Below are positions 34,834-46,449 of a stretch of DNA of 64,000 nucleotides, in pieces. Positions within the stretch are counted from its first letter, which is position 1. Every line of letters starts with the position of its first letter. This DNA comes from Phycomyces nitens (Eukaryota > Mucoromycota > Mucoromycetes > Mucorales > Phycomycetaceae), in contig JAHRBC010000001.1 of assembly GCA_022702545.1 (NCBI GenBank), forward strand, positions 9,362,001 to 9,426,000. Direction: 5' to 3'. A program made the position numbers and the translations under genes. The notes under the pieces were generated by a model that worked only from the letters and a program-made list of their open reading frames with translations, searched no databases and was not told the origin of the DNA.

Positions 34834-35690
34834 AATGGCCAAAAGTCTAGCGTTCTTTATTGTTCTGTTTAGACAACTGCAGCAAAAAAAAAGACAGTAT
34901 ACGACAAGACGGCATTTTGAATCTAAGAATTGCACGCCATAGTAATCTTGGAAATGCAATTACCAATTTTTTGATGGTGATTGTTACCCCAATTCCACAC
35001 TACTTTTTTTCTATTCTTTTATTCTTGAGATTAGGTAAACCATACTAAAGATCTTTGGAGGTGATCTTTGCCTATCAGCAAATACAATGGCTGTTTTTTT
35101 TTTATCTCTCCATGGTTCGTTGGGCAGTCATTTTTGGATCTGCAAGCTTTACATATAATACAGTCAACATTTTTTTTTTAGCTATAGCTTGCTGGAAATC
35201 TATAGACTACTTTTTCTTGCCAAGGAATTGGTGGTTTATAGGGTGATTGGGAATAAGGGTTATAGAGATGAATGATTTAATACAGTGTTTTTGCTTGAGA
35301 TTGAGACAATTTATGATTTTGTCTAGAAAAGCATATTACCAATTGAGACGCCTTTCAGTTGATTCTAAAAAAAATGGACTTGATCATTATAATCCTGAAG
35401 AAGAACCGCTTCTAATATTTGATGACAGTGCTATTGAGGAATATGATAATATGGTCATCAAAAATGACAACCTTTAATGCTTATTGATCTCGACACAATT
35501 CCTAAACCTCGGTCAACAATATTTGACAATAACCCGTCTATTGTTCTTGAAGAAGCAAGGAAAAAGACGTGTAAACATTTTAAAAGGTCTCAAGTCTCTC
35601 CTGGACTATACAAGCATATCTGTGAGAAGTGTGTCTTTAATAAGAAACTATAGTTGGTCAAAAGGTGGATATTCCAGAGTTGTAAAAAGT
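34834..35690 (+). other. Possible multi-exon membrane-protein gene or its remains
   Basis: The start at 34834 would give MAKSLAFFIVLFRQLQQKKR. Skipping a 45 bp GTATAC...CATAG stretch joins NLGNAITNFLMVIVTPIPHY then FFSILLFLRL. Next comes MVRWAVIFGSASFTYNTVNI then FFLAIACWKS, and after a break RQFMILSRKAYYQLRRLSVD with an acidic end. Another short frame (35480-35656) has a C-x-H...H-x-x-C-x-x-C pattern. The hydrophobic segments suggest four TMs, but frame breaks near the T10 run at 35094-35103 and non-canonical junctions make this an uncertain or decayed gene. Confidence 0.3.
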
Positions 35691-36087
35691 AGATAAAAGA
35701 GAATGAAAATAACAATATTGATGGCTTCCATTTACCATTTGTTCTTTTTTTTGTCATAAACCTTTAAGAAAAGAAAACCTGTGGTACTCAAGAAAGACAC
35801 AACTTGTGATTAAATTCATAGAATTGGTACAGATGTTCTGGACAGAAATGACAAAGCCAATACTCTCACCCCCTACAAGGCTGGATAAGGTATACTGTGT
35901 AATCTTTCGTAGTTTAAATACATTTTGTACTATCTTGTATTTCCATAAAAGTAGTTTGTCTTGTTTAATTAACCAATAGACTACGATTGTAGTTTAGGCG
36001 TTTAGAATTCTTATTTTATCGAAGCTTTTTCTCATTTATTTAGAAATCCGTCGTTTACTCCACCTAATTACAGACACTTGCACACAA
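35691..36087. other. Intergenic spacer
   Basis: AT-rich DNA at the 3' side of the helicase gene. No gene was recognised. Confidence 0.45.
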
Positions 36088-38884
36088 TCATTGCCACCGG
36101 CTCTTTCGCTTTTCACCCAAATGTTGCTGTTGTTGCTGTTGTTGCTGTTGTTGCTGTTGCTGTTGCTGTTGCAATGGTGCTCCAGATGCATCGGTTGTAG
36201 CCTTGTGGAAATTCATTCGGGTTCCCATGGCTCTAGAACCACTTCCACCCAGACTAGATCCAATTCCACCACGTACAGGAAGAGGTTCACTATTGGCACC
36301 TGTAATACCAGAACCTATTTGATTTGCAGGATAATTAATCAATTGAATCTCTTCAAAAGATCGCATTTTACCTTGGTCCCTTCCCCGTCCTCTTCCTCCT
36401 CTTCCTCCTCTTCCTCGTCCTCTTCCTCGGCTTTCTTTAAATTCTTTGGAACCTCTAAATCTGGCATTCTGCATGGCCAGTGCCTGTAATTCTGGTGAAA
36501 CCAGCTGGCCAGACTGCTCAAAGTGACGGACCAATTCACCTGCGAATCGGTCTTCTTTCTTTGTCAATAATGTGAATGCAGTGCCCTTTTCGCCAGCACG
36601 TCCAGTACGTCCTACTCTGTGAACATGGGAGTCCATATCACGTGCAAGATCGTAGTTTACAACAGTCTTGACGGTTTTGATGTCCAAACCGCGTGCAGCT
36701 ACATCTGTAGCTACAAGAATGTTGAACTTGTTTGCCCTAAAGTCCTTGAGAACCTTTTCTCTGTCATATTGCACCAAGTCACCATGAAGAGCCCCACCTA
36801 TTATTGTGTTTTTAGAAACATTAATAACGACAAGATTGGCTACATACATTGGAAGCCTGCTTCTTGAAGGTTAGATGCAAGTACATCAACTGCTCCTTTG
36901 CGAGACACAAAGATTATCACGCTTCCCTCTGGTGCATTCATATTAGTCATGTCAATTATAATAAGTATACAGCCAATTAAACGGCACTTTTACGCTGTTA
37001 TGCTTACCAACACAGAATCCAGCCAGATGGCGCATCAACCAATCCCATTTGTACATGTCGTCTTCCAATATGATTGCTATCTGAGTGATATCCTCGTTTG
37101 CCTGACCGGCATTACCCACGCTAATACGAATAGGGTCTGAAGTGACCTGACGAGCAAGCTGCTCTACTCTCTTTTGAAATGTCGCACTAAACAATAGAGC
37201 TAAACCACACCAAGCACAAATGTTCAATATAACTACAGTGTCAAACAGACTTTTCTACTTACTCTGCCTATCTGGTCTGACATTATCACAAATCGACCGT
37301 ACTTGTGGCTCTATATACACATATATCCAATCATTTACCCATAAAATATAAGTATTTATTTTTATATGGTGCATTCCCAACAATCTTACCAAATCCAAGA
37401 TCAAACATTCGATCGGCTTCATCCAGTACCAAATAACTCACTCTCCGGAGATTTGTGGCCTTCATCTTTATCATGTCAATCAATCTTCCAGGTGTAGCCA
37501 CCATAATCTCCACAGTTCCACTGCGCAACTCCTTGAATTGGTCCATTTTAGAAGCACCACCATACACAGCTGCTACTCTGTTCAGATAAAATTCCCATGT
37601 TTTCTTTTAGCTGTATGTTGGGCCATAAACCAATTGGCATGTTACATACTTTAGACCATACGCTTTGGCGAACCGTTTGGCCTCTGAATAGATCTGAACT
37701 GCCAACTCACGAGTGGGTGCCAAGATCAATCCAATAGGTCCATCACCCTTTGTGAGCTCTTCTTGATCCATGATATGAACCAACATTGGCAGTACAAATG
37801 CAGCAGTCTTGCCAGATCCTGTCTTTGCAATGCCAATGATGTCTCGGCCTTCGAGTGCAACAGGTACAGCCTGCTTCTGGATTGCAGAAGGCTCTGTATA
37901 GCCTGCCTTGAGCACACTGGCAATCAAATCTTCATCAAATCCAAAATGGGCAAATGATACGCATGGCTTTGCAGGCCGGTTACCCGAAACATGCAATTGC
38001 AATTCTTGACGCAAACGTTGGACTTGCTCATGGGTCAGTTGCTCAATATCAGGATGCTCTTCGTAAAAGCATTTCTCGATGGGAGCATAAGTGATTGTGT
38101 TGTGGCTGACCCGTGCAAGAGGTTCGATTTCTTTGCGAATAACTTGGACATTTTCGTCTGAATCGTAGTTATTCTGGGCATCAATTGCTGCTGCAGTGGC
38201 ATAGACTTCTTCATCAGAATCAGCATTCTGATGATGGTTGTGAGATTATAAAGACATATATATATATATATTTTTGTATTGTTTTTTTTATATCATGTAA
38301 ATTCAACATGACTTACTTCATCGCGCAGGATTGGTCCATCGTTCTTGCCAATTGTAACACCTTTTTCTTTCATGTGGCGTACGTAGGATTCTATGTCATC
38401 TTCATCTTCATAATCATCACGTCTGGCCTAGAAATACAATTGATTGAGTTGACATATATTTCATATCGTCATTTCACTAGTGTCTCTAGAATACCTTTGG
38501 CTCTGACTTGTCTAGTGTGGCTTGCTCTGTCATGTCAGCCATGAATGCATCCAATGGATCATCCTCGGCAGGTTGCTCTTGTTGTTGTTTCTGGGGTTCT
38601 TCTAGCCAAGAGAAACAAAGAATCGGAATGAATGACACCTACACTCGCGCGCTTCTCTTTCTTGGCGTTGGTGTACCAATGCCAGCACTTGCGAGGAATT
38701 CCTGCGTGTCGTCTAAATCCAAAACTCGCATCTTCTTCTTTCGTGGCACATCTTCTTCGTTGTCTTGGTCCTGTTTAGTAGTTGATCCAACGGGTTGGTT
38801 GGCTGGAGTTTCCTCAAAAACAGACTTTTTGCTAGGAAAGCCGAATTGAAACTTCTTTGCAGACGGTTGATTCTTTTTAAACAT
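36088..38884 (-). CDS. DEAD-box RNA helicase, DDX42-like
   Basis: ATP-dependent RNA helicase of the DDX42/DDX46 group linked to U2 snRNP/SF3b in splicing. Motifs in order: [20 protein letters not shown] with [10 protein letters not shown] (Q motif), [18 protein letters not shown] (motif I), [18 protein letters not shown] (Ia), [20 protein letters not shown] (Ib), [15 protein letters not shown] (II, DEAD), [19 protein letters not shown] (III, SAT), [33 protein letters not shown] (V) and [20 protein letters not shown] (VI). N-terminal residues include [11 protein letters not shown] and acidic [20 protein letters not shown], close to the DDX42 head. The tail is RG-rich ([20 protein letters not shown]) with 16-18 glutamines (36120-36172) and ends KRKSRWQ. 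The first Met is uncertain: an acceptor-like TAG lies at about 38951 and the nearest ATG is at 38884. Confidence 0.9.
36120..36172 (-). repeat. Polyglutamine-coding CAA/CAG tract
   Basis: Run of gttgctgtt on the plus strand, encoding about 17 consecutive Gln near the C-terminus of the helicase. Mixed codons (CAA and CAG) suggest selection on the protein rather than pure triplet expansion. Confidence 0.85.
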
Positions 38885-39791
38885 TTCTTGCTTTGATACT
38901 TCTTTTACGTCTTTAAAAGAAGAGTCAGACAATAGATAAAAGTTTGCTCTACGACAAGCAGAAGAAGAAGAAAAATAAGTTTTTTAAATAAAGAAGGACT
39001 CCCGCACTCCGATTCAAGACGTCACATTCTTTGTAAAGGTAAGCTTTCTTTATTTTTATATGAAAAAATATTGGTTCACTGTGCAAAAAGTAAATGTGTA
39101 TGAATGAATAGATATATGACTCCAAGTGTGTTTTGTAGAATGATGTTTGATTGCTACTACTATCATTTGCATCATGATTATTGTTTAAGCAAGCAAGCAA
39201 TTATATCTAATTTACCAAAAACGTTAAAACGTTAATCTTGGGGGACACCTGTAAAGTACAGGATGTTACACAAAATATTTTCAATGTTCCGGCAAAAAAG
39301 CTTGAGTGTGACTACTTGGGGTTTGTCCGGCTCGCGTCAAGACATTTGGTATTGTGTAACTTTGACTCCCTTAAAAAAGAAAAAAATAATAGATAAAAAT
39401 ATGAGGATAATATAGTTTGATTTATGAAATATTTATCAAAAAATAACAATTTCAAGATAATGTAAAAAATCACTTTTAAACAAAGTATTCTGGTATAATA
39501 TATCTACAGAATATCTCTACAAAAATTAAATAGCATAGTATTATGTAGGAAATAGTGTTATAGATTATTTAATATAGTGTATACACATTACTAGAAAATA
39601 TCTTGCTTCTATCCTTTGAAATAAAATGGGCAAACATCACACCCAAAACTAATTACAACCAACGATATTTTCTTTTGATTGGGATTTATATTTAACCTTA
39701 TCATGACAGAAAGTAATCGTGTTTGTTAAATATATAGAGAAAGAAATATGTAGAGTATATTAGAGATAAGGATATAAAAGAGAAAGAAAAC
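38885..39791. other. Boundary region between host genes and transposons
   Basis: Holds the 5' end of the helicase and, further right, AT-rich DNA that may include the 3' untranslated tail of the LINE. An imperfect inverted pair gttacacaaaat (39264) / attgtgtaac (39352) encloses about 90 bp. No gene was recognised. Confidence 0.4.
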
Positions 39792-42700
39792 TTAAGAAAG
39801 ATCGACGACTTTTGATGGTACTGTATTCAAGGTTGGGTCAGTGATAGGTTGATTAATCTTGTGCTTTGGGAATTGACCCCAACGATTCCAGGTTGTTGAA
39901 AAGCAGTCAACTATAGAGCCTCTACGGACAGCATCAAAGTAGAGCGCATTAACCTCTGGCCAGGACCGATGTACATGAGGCTTAACTTTGACTGTTGTTC
40001 AGTGGCACCCATGCACATGGTGCAAGACCATTGGCAATGGCTTTCTTTTGAGAGGCTTCGGATCTTGGAGGGGAAGATATGTTACTGGTAAGGTGCTCAG
40101 ATCATCCGAGTACACACAAACAGGCTATTTATAGGTGTCAGCAATTACCTGAGTACAGTCTGATGCAGAGAACCACATTGATGAATGGCATGAAGGGATA
40201 TTGGGGCCAAGGGCAGGATCAATGTCAGAGCCAAAAGCAATGACCATTGTCACCTCAGCAACATCCATCCCAAAGTTTCGCTCATATAGATTGGCATGTG
40301 TAGCCATCGTCAGCAACATCTTCTTCTTCACCAAAGGGAACTGGTCTTCACCTCCTTCTTTCAAGTGTGCAAACACACAAAAACCACACCAACCATCAGA
40401 CTTGGAGTTGAATTCCAAGGAAACACTACGACGACCTTGACGACGGCGCAGACGAGAACCTTGCCTAGAAGAAGTGTCGGAGTGATGGTCAATCTTATTT
40501 TGCGGAGATGAGGAAGTCGGGACAGAACGACATGGTCTGTGAGTTTGTGCGCCCAAAGTGGTCAAAGTACTGGCAGCAACAGGAACAAGAGAGGGCAAAG
40601 GGGCGGGGGCAGAGGGCGAAGAAAGCACAGGTGTGGCAGGCAGTAGGATAACTGTTTCGGGGCTGTGACTGCTAACGCGCATCAATATCCGTGGAAGAAT
40701 AAACAGGTCCAGCAGGGTACACTCCTCTACAACGTTGAATCCACAAACGATGACCAAAACGCAGAATGTCACAGATTAACCAACGATGGAGACGTTCAGC
40801 ATAACCGCGCTTGCATTTCAAAATTAGCAATTGAGAAAAGTTTTCCTCATCTGTTCCACCAACATCACCAAAGGCAAACGCACTCATCGTCACAGCAAAA
40901 CCCATGGCCTCGTATGTATCTTTGACTGATTAGTACTTGTCAAATTTACGTTGATGGGCACGTGTCAGGCAGGAAGTTGCATCAGTTGATTGTGATGAGG
41001 ACTGGGCAGTGATGACAACATCTGTGATGAACACCGTTTTTTTCTCTTCATCAACTACAACAAGATCAGGCCGCACACTTTGGCTAGAAAGCAATGGGGG
41101 GCATTGGTTGACTGAGATCGTGCAAGAACGGTTGTTATAGCGTGTAGCAGAGACGATTCGTTGCAAAACCTTGCTGTGCCTTTCTGTTTGGAGTGTCTTG
41201 CTTTGGCTATTGCGACAGAAGGAGAGAACAAGAGTGACAATTGCGTGTCTGACCAAACCCCCATTTTACTTTATTGGCATTGGTAGGAAGCATGTCCAGG
41301 CGACTTTTGAGGGCAAATAGATACGCACCAGGGTGGAGATCGTCTGTCCGTATCTAAGCGTTGGAGGCAGGGTGCTGAAGAGAGGATACTGACTGGCCTT
41401 GTTTGACCTGGTTCTGCCAACGTGCAAGGAACTTTGACTGACAAAATCGCTTAATGCGTCCAATCATTGTTGTTTTGCAGCGTGGAGTGGTCAGTGCATT
41501 GGTAACAATAGTGTCTTCGTCAATAGCAAATTGGACAAAACTGTCAGGCAAGTGGGGATCGGCCTCAGTGAGCACAAAACGACACCCAACGTGCTTGATG
41601 GCGTCAACATATCGTCCCTTTTTCAGATGCTCATATTGCCCAGACATATATGCCAGTACTTGCTGATCAGTGCAAAGCCCCACAGGAAAGTCAACGGTGT
41701 CATTGGAGAGAGGTTTGTTGTACCGTGCTTCTACAAGGGTGGATATTTCCTCACGTACAAGATGTCTAACTGCTTGATCCGTTGAATTGAGCAAGCCCAC
41801 AATGTACACGATTTGGGTACTCGCAGACCAATCCGTTGGATCATAATATCCTAGACTGCCTTGATAGACAGGCAAGTGGAAGAGAGACAAAGATGCACTG
41901 GCTGGGAACTGACAGAACTTACGTACAGATTTATGAAGAGTTTGACCGAGCTGCTTGGCATGATGTGGGCTGAGACCATTCAATCGAACAAAGTATTAAA
42001 GCTGTGGAAGAATGAACGTCTTGATGGCGTGATGCTTTTGAAAATGCGCAGTTTTGAGCTGGCAACGGTCTTCAATTCCTTGTCAATTTGCCCCAAGAGA
42101 GCCTTGAAACTACCAAATATGCCACGATGTTGCAGGCCAACCAAATTACCCAGATACTTCCAATCGTGATTGAGGTCAATGCAGGGAATAGGTTCATTGT
42201 GATAATCCAATTGCATGCGACGATCACGAAGACGACGATTACGATTTCGATGTCCAGGTTTGGTGACAGAGAAGCAGGTCTTGTTGGCGTTGATAGTCAA
42301 CTCGTGTTCATCCATAAATCCAACGACTTCGGCATATAGGCGACGGAAATGAGCAGGGTCATGAGAAAAGATCGTCAAATCGTCAGCCAGAAGAAGATGG
42401 TTGTGGAATGAAGCTTGAGTGGCAGGTTGAAGAGCGTTGAGGCGGTGTGTAAGCTCCAAAAGACAAAGAGTGAAGATCAGAGGGGACGAAGGATCACCCT
42501 GTTTGGTGCCACGAATTAGATTGACCAAGTCAGACGGGCCAGAAGGTGTGTGAAGCCAACAAGATATATCGTCGTATATGCTCATAACCAATCGTACAGA
42601 ACGACGATCAAGACCAACATAAACCAGTGTAGCATGGATCCTAGCATGAGATACACTCCCAAAGGCATCCTTGAGGTCATAGGAGCAAACATATAGGGGG

Positions 42701-45700
42701 AGATCTTTACGGCGTGCTTTTCTGATCATGGCATGTATGTAAAAGTCGTGTTCAAAGCACCCTGGAGTTGGCATGAATCCCTTTTGGTTTTTAGGAACGA
42801 TGGATTCGAGCACATCACGCATGAGACGATCATTGACAGCAGAGTAGAGTTTACCAGCCGAATTTTGAAGAGCAATGGGACGCCAGTTACCAGGATCGTG
42901 TGGGTCACCCTTTTTGTACAGCAAAATCGTTCGTGAGAGGCGCCAGTGTTGAGGAATCCAAGCCAAATGTTGACAACGACGGAATATAGCCAGAAGCCAA
43001 CGGTTTAGAGAGGGGAAAAGGGACCACACCTTGTATGGAATACCATCGAACCCAGGAGAAGATGCCTTGTTGAACTTGCGCAGGATATTGAACACAAGAT
43101 CCTCGTTGATCGTGGTCAATTGACGGGTACCATATGCATGTTGTGTGGGAGGAACAGAGACAGAGACAGAGGGAAGACTATAGCAATCGTCAAAGTGATT
43201 GTGCCAAACAGAGGGGGCAATTGGGCAAGCTTGACGTTCAACAGGGTTAACCATATTGTCATAGGTGATCTTTGCTTGATTTCTGTATTGGTGGAAGACA
43301 ATTTTAGCTTCACGGCCTTCACAAAGACGATTACGATGGCGCAAGAGACGGCGACGTTCACCACATGTGAGGTTTGGATTGTCATTGAGAGCGTGAGTGA
43401 GATCGTCAACACCATCCATAGGGCGAAGCCCACTTCGTTCACTGTCCTGGTTTGGTCGTGTGTACTCTGAGATCAACATGTACAACTCGTCATGAAAGGC
43501 ATTGTTCTTGAGTTCAACGGTTTGGCGATTGTAATAAGGAGTGACCAAATGTTGAGAAACAAGATCGTCTATAGTCAACTCAAACGATTTACGCAAGTCA
43601 ATGGTCTCAAACAGAGGAATCCGCAGATATGGACGAGATGTACGTGAAGCCATCATCTGTGCAATGGATGGATATTGGCGGCGATTGTGTGGTCCATGGA
43701 GTGGGAGCATGGCTGGTTGACGCTGAAGAGGTAAGTGGAGTGGGACCAGGTCGGTGAGCATGTCCAGTATATTCCATGGGTGTATCCAAAATAAAATCAT
43801 CGTTATCCAAACGTGGAGCAGTGGGAGTTGGAGAGGCAGCTGGGGCAGACAACGGTGGAGGTGTACAAGGGGGAGGATGCTGTGGGCAGAGTTGGCAAGT
43901 GAAGCACGGGGTTGGGATGAGGAAGTCTGTGGACAGGTGCGTGTGCGTCGTGGGGTGTGTGGAGTAGAGGGTGCAGGAGACGTTGGCGATGTGAGTCCAA
44001 TGGGTGCGGGGCAGGGTTTAGTCACATTGGGTGCGGGCAGAACAGGAGGCGGTGTCAAAGTAGATGGTTTATGCGTAGTGTCCTTGTCTTTGTCTTTGTT
44101 CTTTTGTCTACTACGTCTACGTCGGTTTTTAGACTTTGTTGTCCTGTCCACACATATATCCATGGCTTCCACTGCAGCACAATCACTGCCATCGTCATTT
44201 GAGGAAGAGTCCAAAGCAGCGTCAATCATGGCAATCGTCATGGGCTGTACAGAAGGAAGACATGGCTGAGCAGTCTTGACTACACCAGTACGTTGACGTC
44301 GTGATTTTCGCCGTTGAACAACGTTCACGTCCAAAGAGGAAACAACCTGATCAAGTGGGGCCAGTGAAGGACTACCACAGTCTCCAAGGTCCAGCAAAGC
44401 ACGCCGACTTGGGTGCATAGCCGTCTCGTCAAAAGGAAAAGTGACAGTTGGTGAGGGTGGCACAGCCTGGTTCGTGATGAACGCAAGTCTTTGGGGGTGG
44501 ATGGTGGACGCAGGGGCAGGTGAAGGGTGTGGTTCTGGAAGCCGTTGGGAAGTTGGAGGGGCTCTACATTCTCTAGCAAGAGAATTCTGGCGATCTTGGT
44601 CAGCAAAGAGATGAGCACGGCGAGCAGGGTCCATATTCCAACAGTCATTCCAGTCAACACAAGCAGGAGAGACAACAGGGGAAGAGGAGCGTGGAGACAA
44701 TGGTGTACGAGTTGGGGCAGGCGAAACAACAGGAGATACACTACCAGTGCAAGACAAAACGTTAACAGCAACTTCAACGGCACCAATTGCATCAGCATGA
44801 TAAGAATGATCAGTATCAACAGAGTTTTCTTCCAGAATACCGGCCAGAAAATCGCCCTCAGGGGCAGAGGAAGCAAGAAGAAGAAGCGAGATCAGAGGAG
44901 AAGGCGTTGGTGATGGTGGGGAAGGTGATGTTGGGAGCTTGAGGTCGAGTCCACGCAGAAAGTTCGATGCTTGCTCAAAGGTAGAAACAACAATGGGAGC
45001 AGCAGAAGCAGTCTGAGGAGTGTGAGTAACAGAGGCCAGGGTCTTTGCAGGTGGTCGTGTAAAACGATACCCAGTTGGTTGGGGTGAACAATCGTTGAGT
45101 GTACGTTTGCCCAGCATGAACATGGTGGAGGGTTGAGGTGGCAAATCTGGTGATGTGGCAAGTGGAGTGGTGAACCCAGAGCTATCGTTATCATCGTTGT
45201 GTGAATCGATTTTAGAGTTGGCTGTGGCGTCCAAAACACCAATGGGTGTATCAAATGCGTCAAGAGGAGTATCGTCCACATCGCTCTCACAATCATCACC
45301 AGTGTCCAAGGCAGTACTCAAAGCAGAGAATCGATTTTCGCCAACCAGAGAAGGAATCAGAGGCAGTGGTGAGGAGCCCGATTTCTGTAAGAACAAACTG
45401 ATAATGTTGGGGTGTTTCCAGATACGTTTCTGACGAAGATGTTGTGTGATTGTAGCACAATCCCAACCAACAAGCCCAATGGTATCGTTCAATGTAGAGA
45501 GTTTTGTGCCAGCAAAAGGGAGTCGCCATGTTCCTGCAAGTGCATCAACAAAACCAGGGTGTGTTTGACGATGGGAAACGAGATCACAAGAGGGGAAGTA
45601 TTGGTCACAACCATAGCAAATGCTATCATCAAGATCAACATCGTCAACTTCAGTTCCAATGGTACAATCGTACTTGACATGGTTGGTGACATCCAGTTTC

Positions 45701-45927
45701 TCAACTGTGGCAAAACCACAACGGCATGGGCAAGTCCAAACGATCCGCAAATATCGTTTGTGCTTGACAAGATGGTGACGTTGAAGAGAATATGCCTCAG
45801 TGTATTGGCTTGGGCAACATGGACAGATGAAGGCCTTGGCAGTGCTGATGACAGGAAAATCGTCAATTGGTTGACAGGCAGGAGAACGGCCAGAGAGAGG
45901 AGGAACACGAACAAGGTGAGGGGCCAC
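39792..45927 (-). mobile_element. R2/NeSL-like non-LTR retrotransposon with RLE and OTU-type protease
   Basis: One long, damaged element read right to left. Start at 45927: MAPHLVRVPPLSGRSP, then three zinc fingers (ICPCCPSQYTEAYSLQRHHL, TCPCRCGFATVEKLDVTNHV, CYGCDQYFPSCDLVSHRQTH; about residues 33-135), then a long Ser/Pro/Thr-rich linker. RT lies at residues about 950-1260: SPGFDGIPYKVWSLFP, GNWRPIALQNSAGKLYSAVN, SYDLKDAFGSV, GTKQGDPSSPLIFTLCLLEL, HLLLADDLTIFS (LADD catalytic pair, as in R2/NeSL types) and WKYLGNLVGL. A frameshift at 41980 is followed by the thumb (FPASASLSLFHLPVYQGSLG), in-frame TAG at 41354, then the restriction-like endonuclease RPDLVVVDEEKKTVFITDVV (about 40,990-41,060). 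After TAA at 40930 and another frameshift near 40690 comes an OTU-like domain: DGWCGFCVFAHLKEGG (Cys), TAG at 40125, and HGCH plus TTVKVKP (His; TGA at 39999). Ends at TAA 39792. Dead copy with several breaks. Confidence 0.85.
40000..40440 (-). other. OTU-like cysteine protease domain inside the LINE
   Basis: Residue pattern D-G-W-C-G-F followed by LVKKKMLLTMATHANLYERN, FGMDVAEVTMVIAF, MWFSASDCTQVIADTYK, then PVCVYSDDLSTLPVTYLP and, after about 18 residues, HVHGCH next to TTVKVKP. Order Asp-x-x-Cys ... (A)D..QVIAxxY ... His is that of OTU deubiquitinases (DGNCLF...; W.....EL..A....N.PI.V...; .N.HW.). Two in-frame stops lie inside it (40125, 39999). Asn of DGNC is replaced by Trp in this copy. 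Confidence 0.65.
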
Positions 45928-45935
45928 GTAGGAAA

Positions 45936-45995
45936 GTGAGGTATATGGATTGTTAGTATCTTGTTAGGGAAATAAGAATACTGTGAGAGTGTTAT
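45936..45995. repeat. 60 bp block, copy 1 of 2
   Basis: gtgaggtatatggattgttagt... immediately upstream of the LINE start codon. It is about 90 per cent identical to 47243-47302. It is probably part of the 5' untranslated promoter region of the LINE family. Confidence 0.8.
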
Positions 45996-46137
45996 TTATT
46001 GAAGAAAGAATATTATTATTGCTTATATACTATTATTCAAATTCCCTTGTAATTAAAGTCCCCGTCATGTAATGGTTGGTTATCAGTGTAGCAGTGTGAA
46101 GTGTACGTGTGCCTGGTGTGTAACTGCTCCTGAGATG

Positions 46138-46449
46138 TTAACTTGCCAGGGTCATTAGCAAGTAGTAACCGGAGATCGGTTGTGGAGTCTGTATTTCACT
46201 CAACTGTGGTGTGTATACCACAGAAAGGACACATTCATGGTGAATAAAATCATCACGACTTGTAACGGCCTTTGTACAGTCATAGCGCTTCCAATTGACC
46301 ATGAATTTTCGTTTATGTTTATGGGAACCATGCAGAGAAAAGGCGCGTGCTGAGAAAAATAATATATGGTCTGTGAGTGGGCACAATGGACAATCAAAGT
46401 AATCAGAATCGATGTACCCATCAAAGTGTTGAATGAGGGCTGTGGACAT
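46138..46449 (-). pseudogene. Zinc-finger fragment related to LINE N-termini
   Basis: An open frame of 103 codons: FDCPLCPLTDHILFFSARAF then SLHGSHKHKRKF and WKRYDCTKAVTSRDDFIHHE with C. Two C2H2-like fingers have the same spacing and the same KH-K-R-x-x-x-x-W linker as the first fingers of the LINE ORF (there KHKRYLRIVW). It looks like the truncated head of a second, related element. Nothing downstream of the fingers is preserved, because the flank runs into the 60 bp block and the LINE. Confidence 0.55.

Noticed and set aside
39264..39361. Imperfect inverted pair gttacacaa / ttgtgtaac as a MITE
   Set aside because: Only about 10 matching bases and no duplication. Could be chance in AT-rich DNA.
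43754..44269. Long plus-strand frames across 43.7-46 kb
   Set aside because: They are shadows of the GC-rich linker of the LINE ORF on the minus strand.
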